64,000 nt of DNA from Nectonema munidae. Taxonomy: Eukaryota > Nematomorpha > Nectonematoida > Nectonematidae. The stretch is taken from contig JAUIRK010000248.1 of NCBI GenBank assembly GCA_030549495.1, positions 62,001 to 126,000 of the forward strand, written 5' to 3'. The position numbers and the translations under genes were made by a program. Of the stretch, positions 35,013 to 47,604 are shown piece after piece. The stretch's first letter is position 1. Each line of letters starts with the position of its first letter. Under the pieces are notes generated by a model. The model saw only the letters and a program-made list of their open reading frames with translations, was not told the origin of the DNA and did no database searches.

Positions 35013-38000
35013 ATGATCAAACTGGTCTTAGTGGTTGTGGTTGTTTTACTGGTACGTTTTTTTTTTAACTTTTTCAAAACTACAAAAGACAATAGAATCC
35101 TTTGCCATGATTAGCTTTATGCTGTTATTTTGATAAAAATTTCTCAAAAAAATTATTTAGCTACTTGTTAATTTGTAAGTTAATCAGGTGATTGGTAAGT
35201 TCGTAAGATTATTTGCTATCTAGAAAGCTAGAAAAGGAAGAATGTTTTGAACGAAAATTTTAAACCCTATCTGACTTTATTTTAATGCGCAAACAATTGT
35301 TTTAAAAAGGGGAAATGTAAAGAATCTACTTATAATGAAACACGTTCAAATTTTTTAATATAATTTTAGCAATGTTATTTTGAAGAAGAAATGGGAGGTT
35401 TTGTGTAAAAAATTTTTGATAAAAATTTAAAATATTTTTGTGTATTTATATTTTGTGAAAAATATATGCGCGTTTAAGGGGTTTAAATCTTTCCTTCATT
35501 ATAATCTTTGTCCTTGAATTTGAATTAGATTTTTACATTTTTCTTTATAAATTTTATTTCTTCCTTGGCTAGTTTTGATCGATAAATGATCGGATATATA
35601 ATTTTTCTCGAACATATTTATTGTGCAGGACCTGGTATTCTATCTTTGAATGAATAAGAATAAAAAATATTTAATATAAAATCATGATACCACATTTTTG
35701 CATTATTAATCATGAGATAGAATTTTTGTAAACTACCATTTTTTCCAATGAATCTCATGTCTGTAAGATGTTAAGAGCTGTTTATCCATTATATATACAC
35801 CACACATTCCTTAATATAAGAAGCACCTACAGTGTCTTTGTTTCTTAGACATCTCTCAGCATTTTAGCAAGATGTACACATGTTAGTTTGTTAAACAGTT
35901 GTTCGCCATACTCAAACTTAAATGATCGTTTCGTTTGATAAGAAAAAAATTTGCTACCACATCATTAATCGATTCTTCCCCTATTTTATTGATTTATCAT
36001 CGATGAGAATTTGACATGATCCAGCAGTTCGATATTGTCTAAGTGTTCCATTTGCAAAAGGTTTTAAAAAAGTAGATGTTTTTCTGGACACTTGAAACTT
36101 TAAGAACTTTGTCAACTAATTTATTCACTACTCTTGCGCAAGAGGGTTTTTCTGAACACTTTTTTACATTTTTTTGAAAAGGAGATGGTCAAAACTCTCC
36201 AATGTTTTTTTAAAAGGTAACATTGAAAGTAATTTTTTGAAAAAAACATTGACAGCTAATTTAAATAAAAAAGTAAGATAATTTTTAATTTTATAACCTT
36301 TTTCAGCTAGAAAAAATTATTATTTCGAACAATAAAACTTTTTCAATTATTTTTGATTTATTGAAATAAGCTCGAAAATTATAAAGAAGAGTTTATATCA
36401 TATAAAAATTTACTTACTGTTTGGAATAAATTGGAAGGAAGACGGTAGCAAAGGTATTGTAAATAAAAAATGCCCTTGAAAAAATCTTTACATACGTCGA
36501 TGTGGACTTGATGTGATTGAGGCTGGCAGCATGCTATAAATAGTCTCTCAGTGGGCTCATTTTTTTCTTTGTTAGTTAAATAATAACACTGTTCAACAAT
36601 TTTTAATTTTCAAAAAATTCCTATAGGCTAAGAGTATATTTGACTTTTAGTAATTTTGGTGCGCTGATTGCGAATCTGCAAACCGTTTTTCTCTATCGGG
36701 TCTCAATTTTTCGTAAAACGCATGCTAAAATTTTACATTTTTCATAAATTGAGGCTTTTTAGAACATTATACTGTATATAGTTTGACTTAATTAATTTAA
36801 ATGATTGTCTAGCATATTTTATTAATTAAACAGCTATATTTAGATTTGCAAAGAAAATATAACATTTTAACTATTTATTTTTACGCTTTAACTTGATAAA
36901 ATGTTTTAAAAAGATGTAAAAATAACTTAAATGGCAAGAAAAGGCATAAACGAAACAAATATAACCGATGAGCTGTCTTAACGGTACTTAGGATTCTTCT
37001 TATGCTTGCTACGGGGCTCATCACGTTGTAGACTCCAAATAAAGTCTGCCAGCATAGCTGGGCGCCACTTTCCTTTGCAACGAGTTTCCATTGCAGCTAT
37101 GTCTTGGTGAAATCGTTCCCGGTGTTTATCACTTAGATCTGATAGATTTTCTGGAAAAAAATGAAAGATGGGAGAGAAGAAAATGGAGCTTAAGCGACAC
37201 GTTACATCCCAATCTCGGATACGATTTGATCAAATCAGCCAATAAAACTTCATAATCCGCAGATATGCATACTCGCTTGCTTGATTAACCCTAATTGAAT
37301 ATGCAATGGAGGGAGAATGATTTTTTCTTTTTCCACGAGTGCTTCTCGAATGACGTTGTGAGAGCCTGGCGTACCGTCTCTGGGTTCCCATTCTGAACGT
37401 ATGTAATGTTCTTTTTTAGCGCGCCTATCCCATCTGCATAGGAAGCACATATATTTTGTGAAACCTAATTGAAGTCCACTCAAATTTACAACCACTTTTA
37501 AATCACAACAGATTTGCCATTTATGCTCTTTGTACTTTATCTTTTCTAAATGACCAATCTTCGTAATTCTCTTTTAAAACCACCGAATGAGCAACTGGAA
37601 TCGATGGTAGGGCGTTTCCAGCATGCAGAAGTACAGCTTTTGAACTGTAAAGTGAAGAATCGATAAACAGTCTCCATTCAGTAGGGTCGTAGCTGAAATT
37701 CAAATCCATGAACAGACCAAAAATGTTATTACAATATGAGAAATTGTTTTCTAATGAAAATCTATGTACAAAGTCATCAGAACGAGATCTGAACTTACTT
37801 ACTCAAACATCTTTATGCAGCAAATTCTTTTCTTGTAGCTGCGAAGCTAACACTTCACTCTGATCTTTGGTTAAATTGAGATCTCTCACGAGTCCATTTG
37901 CCCATTTCGATAGAGCAAGGAAGTAAAATGAACAGCATATATGGGGTGTCCATTTCTTGTCTTGATCTCCCACTTCAATCTGGAAATTAGTTTATAAAGT

Positions 38001-39481
38001 TTTTTGACCTATTTTGATATTTTTCGTTTATAAGCCTTTGTTATTACACATCCACAAATAAAACAAAAATTACACGGATTGTTTTTACAACTTCCTCTAG
38101 GCATTTTCATTTATGTAAGTATCATATCAAAAAAAAAAGATATATATATATATTTGTTAGATATATTCGGTAATTTTGAAACTGACGTGCAAGTGTCAAA
38201 TTTACATAATAAAGTAAAAATTTCAATCACGATTTACAAGACATTGAGACCTAAAAGCCAAAAATGCGTGTCATTTTCGTAATCTACGCAAAAAATTACC
38301 CCAGAAAAGGCGCTTCGCTGCTCAGTAATTTTTTGGTTGTTGGACAGTGATAAATCAATTAGTTGAAGATTCTTGTTGTGAAATTTAAAGTACTTCGTCC
38401 GCATATAGTAATTCTTTTTGTCTGAAATAAAAAAAATAGTAAATTCTATTACTATCTACAAAATTTAGGTGTGAAGTCATTTGTAAACAAATTTGATCGT
38501 ATATTTATTTTCAAAAATTTCAGTCCAGTCATAATTTTACTTTTTTTTCTAAACTTTTGTTAAATGCCTCTTCAATTTTGGCTAATACTGATATTTTATT
38601 GGATATTTATTATGAATTAATTCTCATCAAATTATTTGGATAAGAAAAATTATAGTATTTGGATGGCGTTAATAGGCTGATATTATGTCATACATTTTGT
38701 TGATTTAATAACGAAAATTATCTTACGCTATTGATAAGAGATATATTAAGATTTCAAAAAAAATATATATAAAACATTTTTTCAGTAAAAAGGGGAATAC
38801 AACTTTGCTTAGTTTAGTGTTCAATGATCCATTAAATTCTCCAAATTTTATTTTGTTTTTAGCGTAGTACAACATGAAAAACTTTGAAAGTAGTTAACTA
38901 TAGTTAATTAACTAGTGGAGGCCTTGAAAGTAGTAAAATATACGATTTATTTGTTACATGTAAAATGCACTAATACCTTTACTTATTAGCTCGATAGGAA
39001 AAAGGACCAAACCTTGCAAAAAATTATAAAACGCCCAAATTTGAGGGGAATGTTGCGAGCACCAGCTGGCCCGTGAGCTGAGTCAGATTGCTGGTAAACT
39101 GACTTGTTTGTAGGTCAAGGTGTTCCTAAACCGTGGTTCCACCGTATTAATAGTGAAATTGGTCGCAGTTGTATGTCATTGCTATTTTCATTGAAATTGT
39201 AGATGACGAGGCTTCGTCCTTCAGCAGAAGTGAGTGGCGTTTCATTGCTTCCAAGTTTTTTGGAGCGAGAAAAGAGATACGTTGGCAGGTACAGGAAGAG
39301 GTGTTTCAAATTTGAAAAAAGTTGCAACAACTGCATCAACGCTTGCATAGCTGATTCCAGTGACACTTTTAAGAAATGCATGAACACGTGCACTAAGAAG
39401 GGAGAAATTTGCGCGCATAGCACGAGCAGAAAGAGCAGGTTGGAAAAGTTGGTGAAACAGCTCAAACCAAATTCCTTCTGA
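35013..39481 (+). CDS. candidate secreted cysteine-rich peptide, two exons
   Basis: Exon 1 (35013-35051) encodes MIKLVLVVVVVLL, a signal-peptide core, and ends at donor GTACGT in phase 0. Exon 2 (39203-39481) follows acceptor TTGTAG, also phase 0, and encodes 92 residues. Together they give 105 residues: a hydrophobic leader, a spacer, a dibasic EREKR site at 34-38, then seven Cys at 47, 54, 57, 61, 72, 76 and 83, and a basic tail. The Cys spacing includes two CX3C pairs ten residues apart, which could form a helical hairpin; small Tim chaperones also use twin CX3C but lack a signal sequence. AATAAA lies at 39579-39584. The 4.1-kb intron contains a decayed repeat-family copy. I do not recognise the protein; exon pairing is inference. 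Confidence 0.45.
36975..37990 (-). pseudogene. relic of an uncharacterised multicopy family, copy 1
   Basis: Minus-strand pieces in order: VGDQDKKWTPHICC (near 37970), DLNLTKDQSEVLASQLQEKNLL, then DPTEWRLFIDSSLYSSKAVLLHAGN and IPVAHSVVLKENYEDW (37709-37521). Next come GFTKYMCFLCRWDRRAKKEHY and LPPLHIQLGLIKQ (37495-37275), then LHFLLSHLSFFPENLSDLSD and ERFHQDIAAMETRCKGKW (37200-37000). I recall this order from uncharacterised arthropod proteins that occur in many copies; function unknown. CFLC..D.....H is a possible zinc site. Compared with the remembered family, about 100 residues are missing between GLIKQ and ADYEVLL. Frames change several times. No introns are evident, which fits a mobile or retro-copied origin. 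Confidence 0.6.
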
Positions 39482-39578
39482 AGAAACCAACAAACAGCCT
39501 TTATTCTTTTTATCTCTAAAAATTTGAAGATGCTTGGATCAATTTTCTATAAATTCTTCCAATCAGTTTTCTTCTTTT

Positions 39579-39584
39579 AATAAA
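39579..39584 (+). promoter_or_regulatory. candidate polyadenylation signal
   Basis: AATAAA about 100 bases after the stop of the cysteine-rich exon, followed by a T-rich stretch. Confidence 0.4.
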
Positions 39585-39596
39585 TATGTTTGTTTC

Positions 39597-39599
<3 letters not shown>

Positions 39600-39640
<41 letters not shown>

Positions 39641-39642
39641 GA
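39600..39642. repeat. (TTA)n microsatellite
   Basis: About fourteen uninterrupted TTA units. Confidence 0.95.
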
Positions 39643-39691
39643 CTTTTTGTTATATTTTTGACAAAAATCTAACTTTAAAATAATATCTATA

Positions 39692-39753
39692 AAATTATTA
39701 TATTATAGATTATTATTATTGACTTTTTGTTATATTTTTGACAAAAATCTAAC
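39692..39753 (+). repeat. 62-bp direct repeat, left copy
   Basis: Begins AAATTATTATATTATAGATT and ends TTTTTGACAAAAATCTAAC. It is identical to 42722-42783. A further partial copy (39641-39681) lies just before it and shares ATTGACTTTTTGTTATATTT through ACTTTAAAAT. Confidence 0.9.
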
Positions 39754-39807
39754 GGTCCTGTGTTTGTCTCTCGCTTCGCTCGAGACGTAGGATTCTAAAT
39801 CTCAAAA

Positions 39808-40400
39808 AGCTAGGACGCGTGAATTATAGGACGTGTGACAGATCATTGCTACTGTGATTCTAGGACGTGTGACAGATCATTGCTACTGTGAATTCTAGGT
39901 CCAGTTAAAGATCATTGGTACCGCGTGATGCTAGGTCCTGTGAAAGATCATTGGTACCCCCGTGATCCTAGGTCCTGTAAAAGATCATTGGTACCGCGTG
40001 ATTCTAGGTCCATTTAAAGATCATTGGTACCGCGTGATTCTAGGTCCAGTTAAAGATCATTGGTACCGCGTGATTCTAGGTCCAGTTAAAGATCATTGGT
40101 TCCGCGTGATCCTAGGTCCTGTGAAAGATCATTCGTACTGCGTGATTCTAGGTCCATTTACCGCGTGATCCTAGGTGTCCTGTAAAATATCATTAGTACC
40201 TCTTTGATTCTAGGTCCTGTAAAAGATCATTTGTATCTCCATGATTCTATGTCCTTAAAAAGATAACTGGTACCACTGTGATTCTACGTCCAGTTAAAGA
40301 TCATTGGTACCCATGAGAGTTAAGCCCTGTTAAAGATCATTGCTACCCTATGATATAGATCTCCTCAACGAACCCGTATAGATCATTCGTACCCCCGTTA
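39808..40400 (+). repeat. 36-bp minisatellite, about fifteen units
   Basis: Typical unit: TGATTCTAGGTCCAGTTAAA then GATCATTGGTACCGCG. Spacing is exactly 36 in the centre (39960-40140) and loosens at both sides. Because 36 is a multiple of three, an open frame at 39962-40168 encodes a 12-residue repeat (VILGPVKDHWYR); this follows from the repeat and does not show a gene. Most units contain GGTACC and GATCAT. Confidence 0.92.
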
Positions 40401-40409
40401 ACATCATTG

Positions 40410-42721
40410 GTACCTCTAAAAAACGTTGATATTTCTGAAAAAGATCTTTAGTACGCGTAAAGATCATTGGTACACACAAAGATAAGACAGTTTACTACAT
40501 TAAATCTAAAAGATCTTTACTCATTTAAAATGAAAATAAAGAAAGGAGATAGCAAATTAGGTTATCATTAAAAATAAATTAAAGGAAAGAATATTAAAAA
40601 AGTATATTATAATAATTTACTATATAAATTCTAGAAAAGCCTTAATTATTTTAAAATAACGAATTAGCAAATTTGAATATCATAAAAATAATTTAAATGA
40701 GACAATATAAATTAAGTATATGATTATAATTTATATTTTACTATATAAAATCTGAAAAACATTAATGAAATGTAGAAAGATCTATTTATTTAAATTAAAA
40801 ATAGATTAATCTATAGAATTAGCAAATTAGATTATCATTAAAAATAAATTAAAGCAGACATTATAAATAAATAATATGTAATCTATATAAAATCTAAAAA
40901 ACCTTAATCAAAATAAGAAAGATCTATTTATTTAAATAAACATAGATTCGTACTAAATCTATTGAAAACTCTTAATACTTAAAAAATAAAATTTTAAATA
41001 GAGTTTAGAAAAAATAAAATTTATAAACTAAATAATTTAAATTAAAGAAATCTATTATTGAGAAATAAAATTTATAAACTAAATAATTCAGATTTAATAG
41101 AAATCTATAAACTTTAGTTATTTAAAAATTATCAATAGTAGGTATCAATTTATAGAAATCTAAATAACAAAATTTATAGATTAAAAAAACAACTTTAATA
41201 AAGAATCTTGTTTTATTAAAAATATAGATTTGAAATAGTAACATACAAATTTATTATCTTTTTTGAGAAGAATGAATAAACCCATCAACCATTAATTGAA
41301 TTGGATATATTGAGAATGAAAAATTTTTTTAATGCAAATGAATTTTTTTGATTGGTTAAATTAAGTACATTATATACGTATATACAAAATATACAAATAT
41401 ATATGAAATTTTTTTGAATTAAAACATTTATGATAAATTAAAGTTAATATTGTTATTTAGAATGATAAGAGGGTTCTAAAAATATATAAAACTTGCTTTT
41501 TTGTTGAATATATGTGAAGTCATAATTTTGAGGTCGTTTGAAAGGGCCTGAAAAATCGAAAATTAAAAAAATGGAAAATTCAAAAATTTTAAAACGTATT
41601 CTGATAGAGTTTGATACGCTGATTCCGAATATGTAATTTATTTGAAATGAATCGATTGATTTTTTAATTTTTTTTGAGGTCAAAGTTGGAATTTTTGTCA
41701 TTTTTTCAAGTTCAAAGGCTAAAAAAAGTATTTCAAAATTTTTTAATTTAAAATATTTTTACATTTTCGTGATCAGTATAAAATTTCCTTTAAAATGTGG
41801 TATTAAAATAGAAAATTGGATAAGTTTGAAATTTTTCGAAAATTTTGTTGAGGTCACCCCTTACAATTTTTTTAAAAAAATAAAAAAAATTATTTCCCAA
41901 TTTTTTCACCGTAGTATGATTAAATAATAGGTTTATTTTATGAATATGCAAAAAAAATGTAAAAAAATATTTCATTCTTTATTTTGCACGCCAAAATATA
42001 GTGAAACATAGCAAAATTGTGCATATTGTTCAAGGGCTGATAAAAAAAAATTTTGAATTTGTATCAAAACTAAAAATAATTCAAAAATGTAGGTAAAAGG
42101 ATGCTCTTTAAGATGCGCATGGTTTAAAATGTTTTTTAAAAAATTTCTCGCATAAAATTTTCTTTAAAAGTTAAAAATTTGAAAATATCGACACAAAGTT
42201 TTTTTAAAAATTGTTAAAATCAAAAAAAATATATCAAAAATAAATATTTTTCAAAATTTTAAAATTCTAAAATAAAATTTAAGCAATTTTAAATAAGATG
42301 ATGTAAATATTAGAAAAAAATAATTTATTTTTGATGTAAAATTTTTGAATCAAAAATGTCAACTTTTTGAAAATTCAAACCTTTTTTATAAAAAATGTAA
42401 TTTTTTTTTTCGAAATTTTTTTTTACAAAATCATTTATTTATAAAAGTACTTTAACTCACTTGAAATTTTTTTTAAAATTTTTGAAACATCTCGCGGGAA
42501 TTGAAAAAATGAGAAAATTTAGAGTTCAGATGCGGGTCAATGAACTCGTTCTCAGGTCATTTAACCAAGACCACGTGATAGCGCTCCAGAAATGAGGTAG
42601 ATGAACATTTTATACCTTGGAAAAAACTTTTTTATTGTAAAAGTTATTTGACTTTGAATGCTTAAAGTAAAAAGAAAATCGGTTCGGTGAAATATATAAA
42701 TATATATATATGATTCGCTTG
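40410..42721. other. AT-rich non-coding part of the repeat-bounded block
   Basis: No coding similarity was found. From 40550 to 41130 short blocks recur loosely (AAGATCTATTTATTTAAAT, ATCATTAAAAATAAATTAAA, ATAAAATTTATAAACTAAAT), suggesting an old degenerate tandem array. Confidence 0.6.
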
Positions 42722-42783
42722 AAATTATTATATTATAGATTATTATTATTGACTTTTTGTTATATTTTTGACAAAAATCTAAC
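42722..42783 (+). repeat. 62-bp direct repeat, right copy
   Basis: Identical to 39692-39753. Unlike the left copy, it continues into ACTTTAAAAT, as the partial copy at 39641-39681 does. Confidence 0.9.
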
Positions 42784-43507
42784 TTTAAAATCAAGTTGCA
42801 TATAACGGAAGAACAAAATGATGTGTCTAAAGATGTAGATTCCAAATATAAAAATAAAATATGCGAGCGTAATTTTTGAAATACTCATTTTCGGATAAAA
42901 TGAGTTATAAAATAAAATTAAATAAAAAAATTTGTTTGTACAAAAGGAAAATGAGAAAATATTTTTTTAATGCAATTTTGATTTCTTTATTGTTTTAACT
43001 TTGCAAGAAACAATTAATCGAGAGCACAATCACTGTAACTCATGTTCTCTAAAAAGGAACTTTGGCTCAGAAAAAAATGAAAGAAAAATTTAAATTTTAT
43101 AAACAACCAAAAAAATTGAAATGCAAAACTAGTTTACTTAAATTTTGATTTTAATTTGCTGGTATAGAATCTTGGAGACGAATATTCTTGCATAACTGAA
43201 CAGATAATAAGGATATCGTGATCAGAAATCATGGCTGGGATTGCCGGATCTACTAGGCAGGCTATATATCAACGTTTTTGTGGACAAATAAAACAAGATT
43301 TGTCAAGAGATAAAAAATTTAAATCAAATTATAAATTTTTTGATAAATTTTGATAATACTTCAAGCTTTTTTATACATGAAATTTTTAAATCTATAAGTG
43401 TTACGTTTTTTTAGAAACACGAGATTTCGTAAAAAATAATTATGTCCAACATCAATTCAACAAGTTTGTACAGACGCGAAAAGAATTTTTTATAAATATA
43501 AATTTAA

Positions 43508-44056
43508 TCAGTGAAATCTCTCTAAATCGGATCTTTAGGAAACTGAAATTTTCTATATACCAAAAGGTTTATAGTTTTTTGCCCTCCAAATCACTGGGAA
43601 AATAGCCTTGTCAAACCGAATACTCTCTAATATGAAAACCGAACGTAAATTTTTGGAAAAACGCAAATTTTGCTTTTTTGTAAACCCGAAATTACATAGC
43701 TAACAAGAATCATGATAACTTTGCCTGCTCACAAGATTAAATCATGCTACTACATGTCAATCAATTAACATAAATTAACAATGTATCCATATGGTTGAAA
43801 GTAAATTAAATACAAGACAAACTCTATAATTTTTATATCGATGTACTTATTTTCATTTAAGAAGAAAGTTCTATGATTCATTTTTTATTTCAAACAAGAT
43901 AAACAAATCTTTTTTATGTTGCTTTTATATCTTCCTAAGAATTAGAGTTGGAATAATAACGCCTGTATTGGAACAAATCCAAATCCTGTATATACCGAAT
44001 CCTTGACAAACGGAATGTGTTTGTTACCCCCTCGGTTTAAAGAGGTTTCACTATAT
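43508..44056. mobile_element. MITE with Tigger-like terminal repeats (about 550 bp)
   Basis: Left end CAGTGAAATCTCTCTAAATC and right end (inward) TAGTGAAACCTCTTTAAACC match over about 20 bases with three or four changes. Inside, CAAACCGAAT and GACAAACGGAAT echo the ends. TA lies next to the right end. It is non-coding. A pogo/Tigger-type transposase is the likely past driver, by the style of the ends only. Confidence 0.6.
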
Positions 44057-44591
44057 TTAAATCTTCTTTACTCAAGAGGTTGGACAGGCGGGACAACTCT
44101 TCATCATTTGGAGCCATTATTTTCTAAACTCACAAATGATTGGAGAAATCGAATAAATTCTATATAATTTTATGTAGTATAATCTTCTGCACCCTCTATA
44201 AGAGCATGAAAACATAACTGTGGATTAAATTAAATATACTTTGCATAATTGCTCTTTCTTTGATTTGAAGTAATTAAAAATTGGAAGACAACTTGGTAAA
44301 AATTATTGTGTTTTTGAAAAAGGGATAGGGAGATTTTTGGGCGGGTTAGGGTTAGTTAATATTATTTATAAAATATGTTTCCAAAAAGTGAAACTTTTTT
44401 ATTTGGGTTGGCTCCGCCGTCACGTGCAATAAATATAAAAGTTTATTCGAGAAATTTATTGGAATATAGAATCTTCTTTGTTTTTACTAAATTACCGAAG
44501 TGAACAAAATTTAAGTTTCACTTTTTCAAAATACATTTTAAAAATGACATCATCTAACCCCAACCATAAAAAGCGAATGTCAGTATAAATC

Positions 44592-44850
44592 ATGAAAACC
44601 TCACCCCTCAACGAAAATTTTTGGGGTAATTCTTGTAATTACGATAGTAAAATTTGTGTTCCAAAAAAAAGTTCAGCATTAAAAGATTCAGGGATTTATA
44701 TCAATGAAGATCTTACTAAAAATAATTTAAATTTATTAGTTTCTTGCAAAAAGCTTACTTGTGTTACTCAAGTCTCTAGTTTTAATGGTAAACTTACTTA
44801 TAGTTACAAAGATCAAAGGGCACTCATTAAAAGTTTTTAGGATCTTGATA
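44592..44850 (+). mobile_element. LINE ORF1 fragment
   Basis: The open frame contains SGIYINEDLTKNNLNLLVSC followed by a NGKL...RALIKSF tail. This fits the conserved C-terminal block seen in ORF1 proteins of several LINEs (INEDLTKRN.ELL ... W..NGKI.....IKS..DL). Only this block remains. Confidence 0.5.
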
Positions 44851-45649
44851 CAAATACAAGTAGTTCTATACGAACTTTCTTTATTAAAATTTCTTAAAAA
44901 AATTTTTTTTTATTAACTCAATTTTAGCCTTATTATTTTATCTCTATAAATTTTTTTTAGAGTTTTTAATCATTTTTAATAAATATATATATTAAGTGCT
45001 TTCATCAGAAAATCTTTTTGACTATCTTTATTGTGATGACATGTGTCACTTGTCTAATTTAAGTTCAATAAACTTTAACTTTTACAAACAGGGTAATTTG
45101 AAAATGTATTTAGCTTTAATTTTTTCCCTTTGAATTGTAGAAGTATATTTAAAAAAGTTTATAAAGCTTCCATCTTGTTGTAAAAAATTATCTAAACAAT
45201 CTATAAAATATAAAATTTCTCATAACTTTAACTTTTTTATGTTTAACTCTCAATGTATTCTTTCTAAAATAAGGACTTGTAAAAATATAATAAAAAAACT
45301 TCTCTTGGATAGATATAGTTCAACTTGACATTCTATTAATTGCTTTGTGTGTAACAACCACCAATAGTTATTTAACAATGGATTAACAGCCACTCATTCT
45401 AATCATGCGCACTGCATACTATCTCTATTTTATTCCATATCTTATCAATATCCTATATGATGATGTATTTCTTTTTCATTGATGTAATATGGGTTTTATT
45501 CATATCAGCGGCTTGCAGGCCTTTTGAATTTTTCCCAACTATAAATATGCAATGTCTTTTTCTTTTTAAATTCTTTATTTAATTCTTTTTTTATAAGTTT
45601 AGTGGTGTATTCCAATGTTATTTTATCAATTAATAAATCTCCTTCTTCT

Positions 45650-46120
45650 TCTTCTTTTCAATGCATTAAAAAATTTTTCCCTAAAGTTTCTTTGGCTAAG
45701 TTGAAAGCTGGTGTTTTCACAGGTCCTGAAATCAAAAAATTATTGAGTAGCAAGAATTTCAACAAAGATTATCACAAAATGAGAAAAAAGCTTGGAATAT
45801 TAGTTTTGTTAGAGTAGTGAAAATTTTTTTTGGAAATCACAAAGCTGAATATTACGTATAGAACTTGTAGAGGATTTAGTGAAAAAGTTCAAAGAAATGG
45901 TGTATCGAAAGTCTTTAAAAGTTCTCACCTGGACAAATTCAAAGAAAACATGGGAACATATTCTGGCCAGCAAGGAAAGTGTTTCTATCAGGATATAATG
46001 AATTTTGAGCAAAGATATCAACGATCATATAATGAAAACACGATGGCCGACATTATAGAAAATTTTTTTAGAGAAAATTCAGCTGTGTGTACAGCCGAAA
46101 ATCGAGAAAAACACCTTTGA
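45650..46120 (+). pseudogene. relic of the uncharacterised multicopy family, copy 2
   Basis: Frame pieces SLAKLKAGVFTGPEIKKLLS (45685-45745), then LDKFKENMGTYSGQQGKC and FYQDIMNFEQRYQRSYNENT (45935-46045). They match the C-terminal half of the family represented at 36975-37990, here on the opposite strand. The AKLKAGVF.GP.IKKLL segment belongs to the part missing from copy 1, so the two copies were damaged independently. At least one frame change separates the pieces. Confidence 0.6.
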
Positions 46121-47604
46121 TATTATAGGAGTTTTTAACTAATTTTTTTTGTTTTCTATTAAAAATTAATTTATATCATAAATAAAATTTGGAAGTGAAA
46201 CGTGAAATTCAAAACCAAAATGTATGAATGAATGGAGTTTTTTCCCAATTTCATTACAAATTAAGCGAGAAACGAAAGCTCATTTGCCAGGAACAAAAAT
46301 CTTGTAATAAGTGATGACCGAGTATTGATCCTTGTTGCTAGACCTTTTTTGATCAGCATTTGATTTCAAGGGATATTTGCTGGCAGTGTATTGATTATTG
46401 TATCATAAATAATACCCGATGTATTTCAAAATTTCCTTTATGAAACCAAGACTATACTTAATTTCTGTCAATATATTTTATCTTTATCCGAGTCTAAGAA
46501 AATACCCAAACTTTATATTTTACATGATAGGAAGGATATATTTCATTAACAACCATATAGATAGAGGTATTTCAGTAGGTACTCCACTTTTAAAACAAAT
46601 CGATTCTTTCAAAAATCACTTTTTCAAATGATTTCCCAAAAAAAGGTTTTAAGCTTATGTGACGCTCATAATTCTTGAAACGATTTTTATTTCAAGATCA
46701 AGTAATTAATTTTCAAATCAATTAAATAAAGGAATTATTTTTAGCAATTTTCAATATTATTTGCATAAACTCCTTCTTAGTGCATTTTTTTGAATAGAAT
46801 TACTAAATTATGAGTTAAATACAAAGAAGGGTATTTGAGACATTGTCGCCACCAGATGATGCAGATGCATAAATGAGTTGGCGGCAGATATTATTTTATA
46901 TGACGCGTAATTACATCGAAATACAAAGTTTTTCACATATGTTGAGTATATTAGAAGAATTTGTGGTATATACTGCACAGACTTTGATTTACTGTCCTCA
47001 AAAAAGTATTCAAATCATTACGTCTACAATAAATGGAAGTTTGCCTAAAAAAAATAATAGCACTCCATGTTACCTGCTTTTTCAACCATATTATCAAAAT
47101 GATTTTTCAAAAAAGTGATTTGATTTCATAATTAATTGCTTCTGGTTCTACTTTAATAAGAAGACGACACTATTTTTTCGTATTTCTTCATGCTCTAGTC
47201 GGTATAGCATTTTTGTTAAATCAAGGGGAAAGGTATATCAATAAGCTTTTGCATTTTCGTTATTAAAATTATATAATATGCTTGCACAGAAAGTTCTTCA
47301 TCCATACGCCAGTCTTCTAAGCTTAACAAAGTATCATTGGAACTATTTTTGTTTTAATTATAAAAAAATTAAACAGGGACAAAATTTGGAAAGTTATCCA
47401 ATATTTGAGAGAGAATGATAGAAGATAAAATTGAGAGTGAATCAAAATTTAAACATATGTTGTCAATTAGACTAGCACCGTTTCGACAAAAGCTTCGGCA
47501 GAGCTTGAAGGCATATTCAAAAAGTATGCAATGAAACACTTTTTGGGAGAGTGAAGATGCTTTAAAAGAACTTCAATTTTCAGAAAAATAAAATGAATAT
47601 ATCT

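Noticed and set aside
39962-40168. protein with 12-residue repeats
   Set aside because: The frame is open only because the DNA period is 36; there is no start context, splice support or conserved flank.
39808-40400. CRISPR-like array
   Set aside because: Units are contiguous without unique spacers and the DNA is animal; it is a minisatellite.
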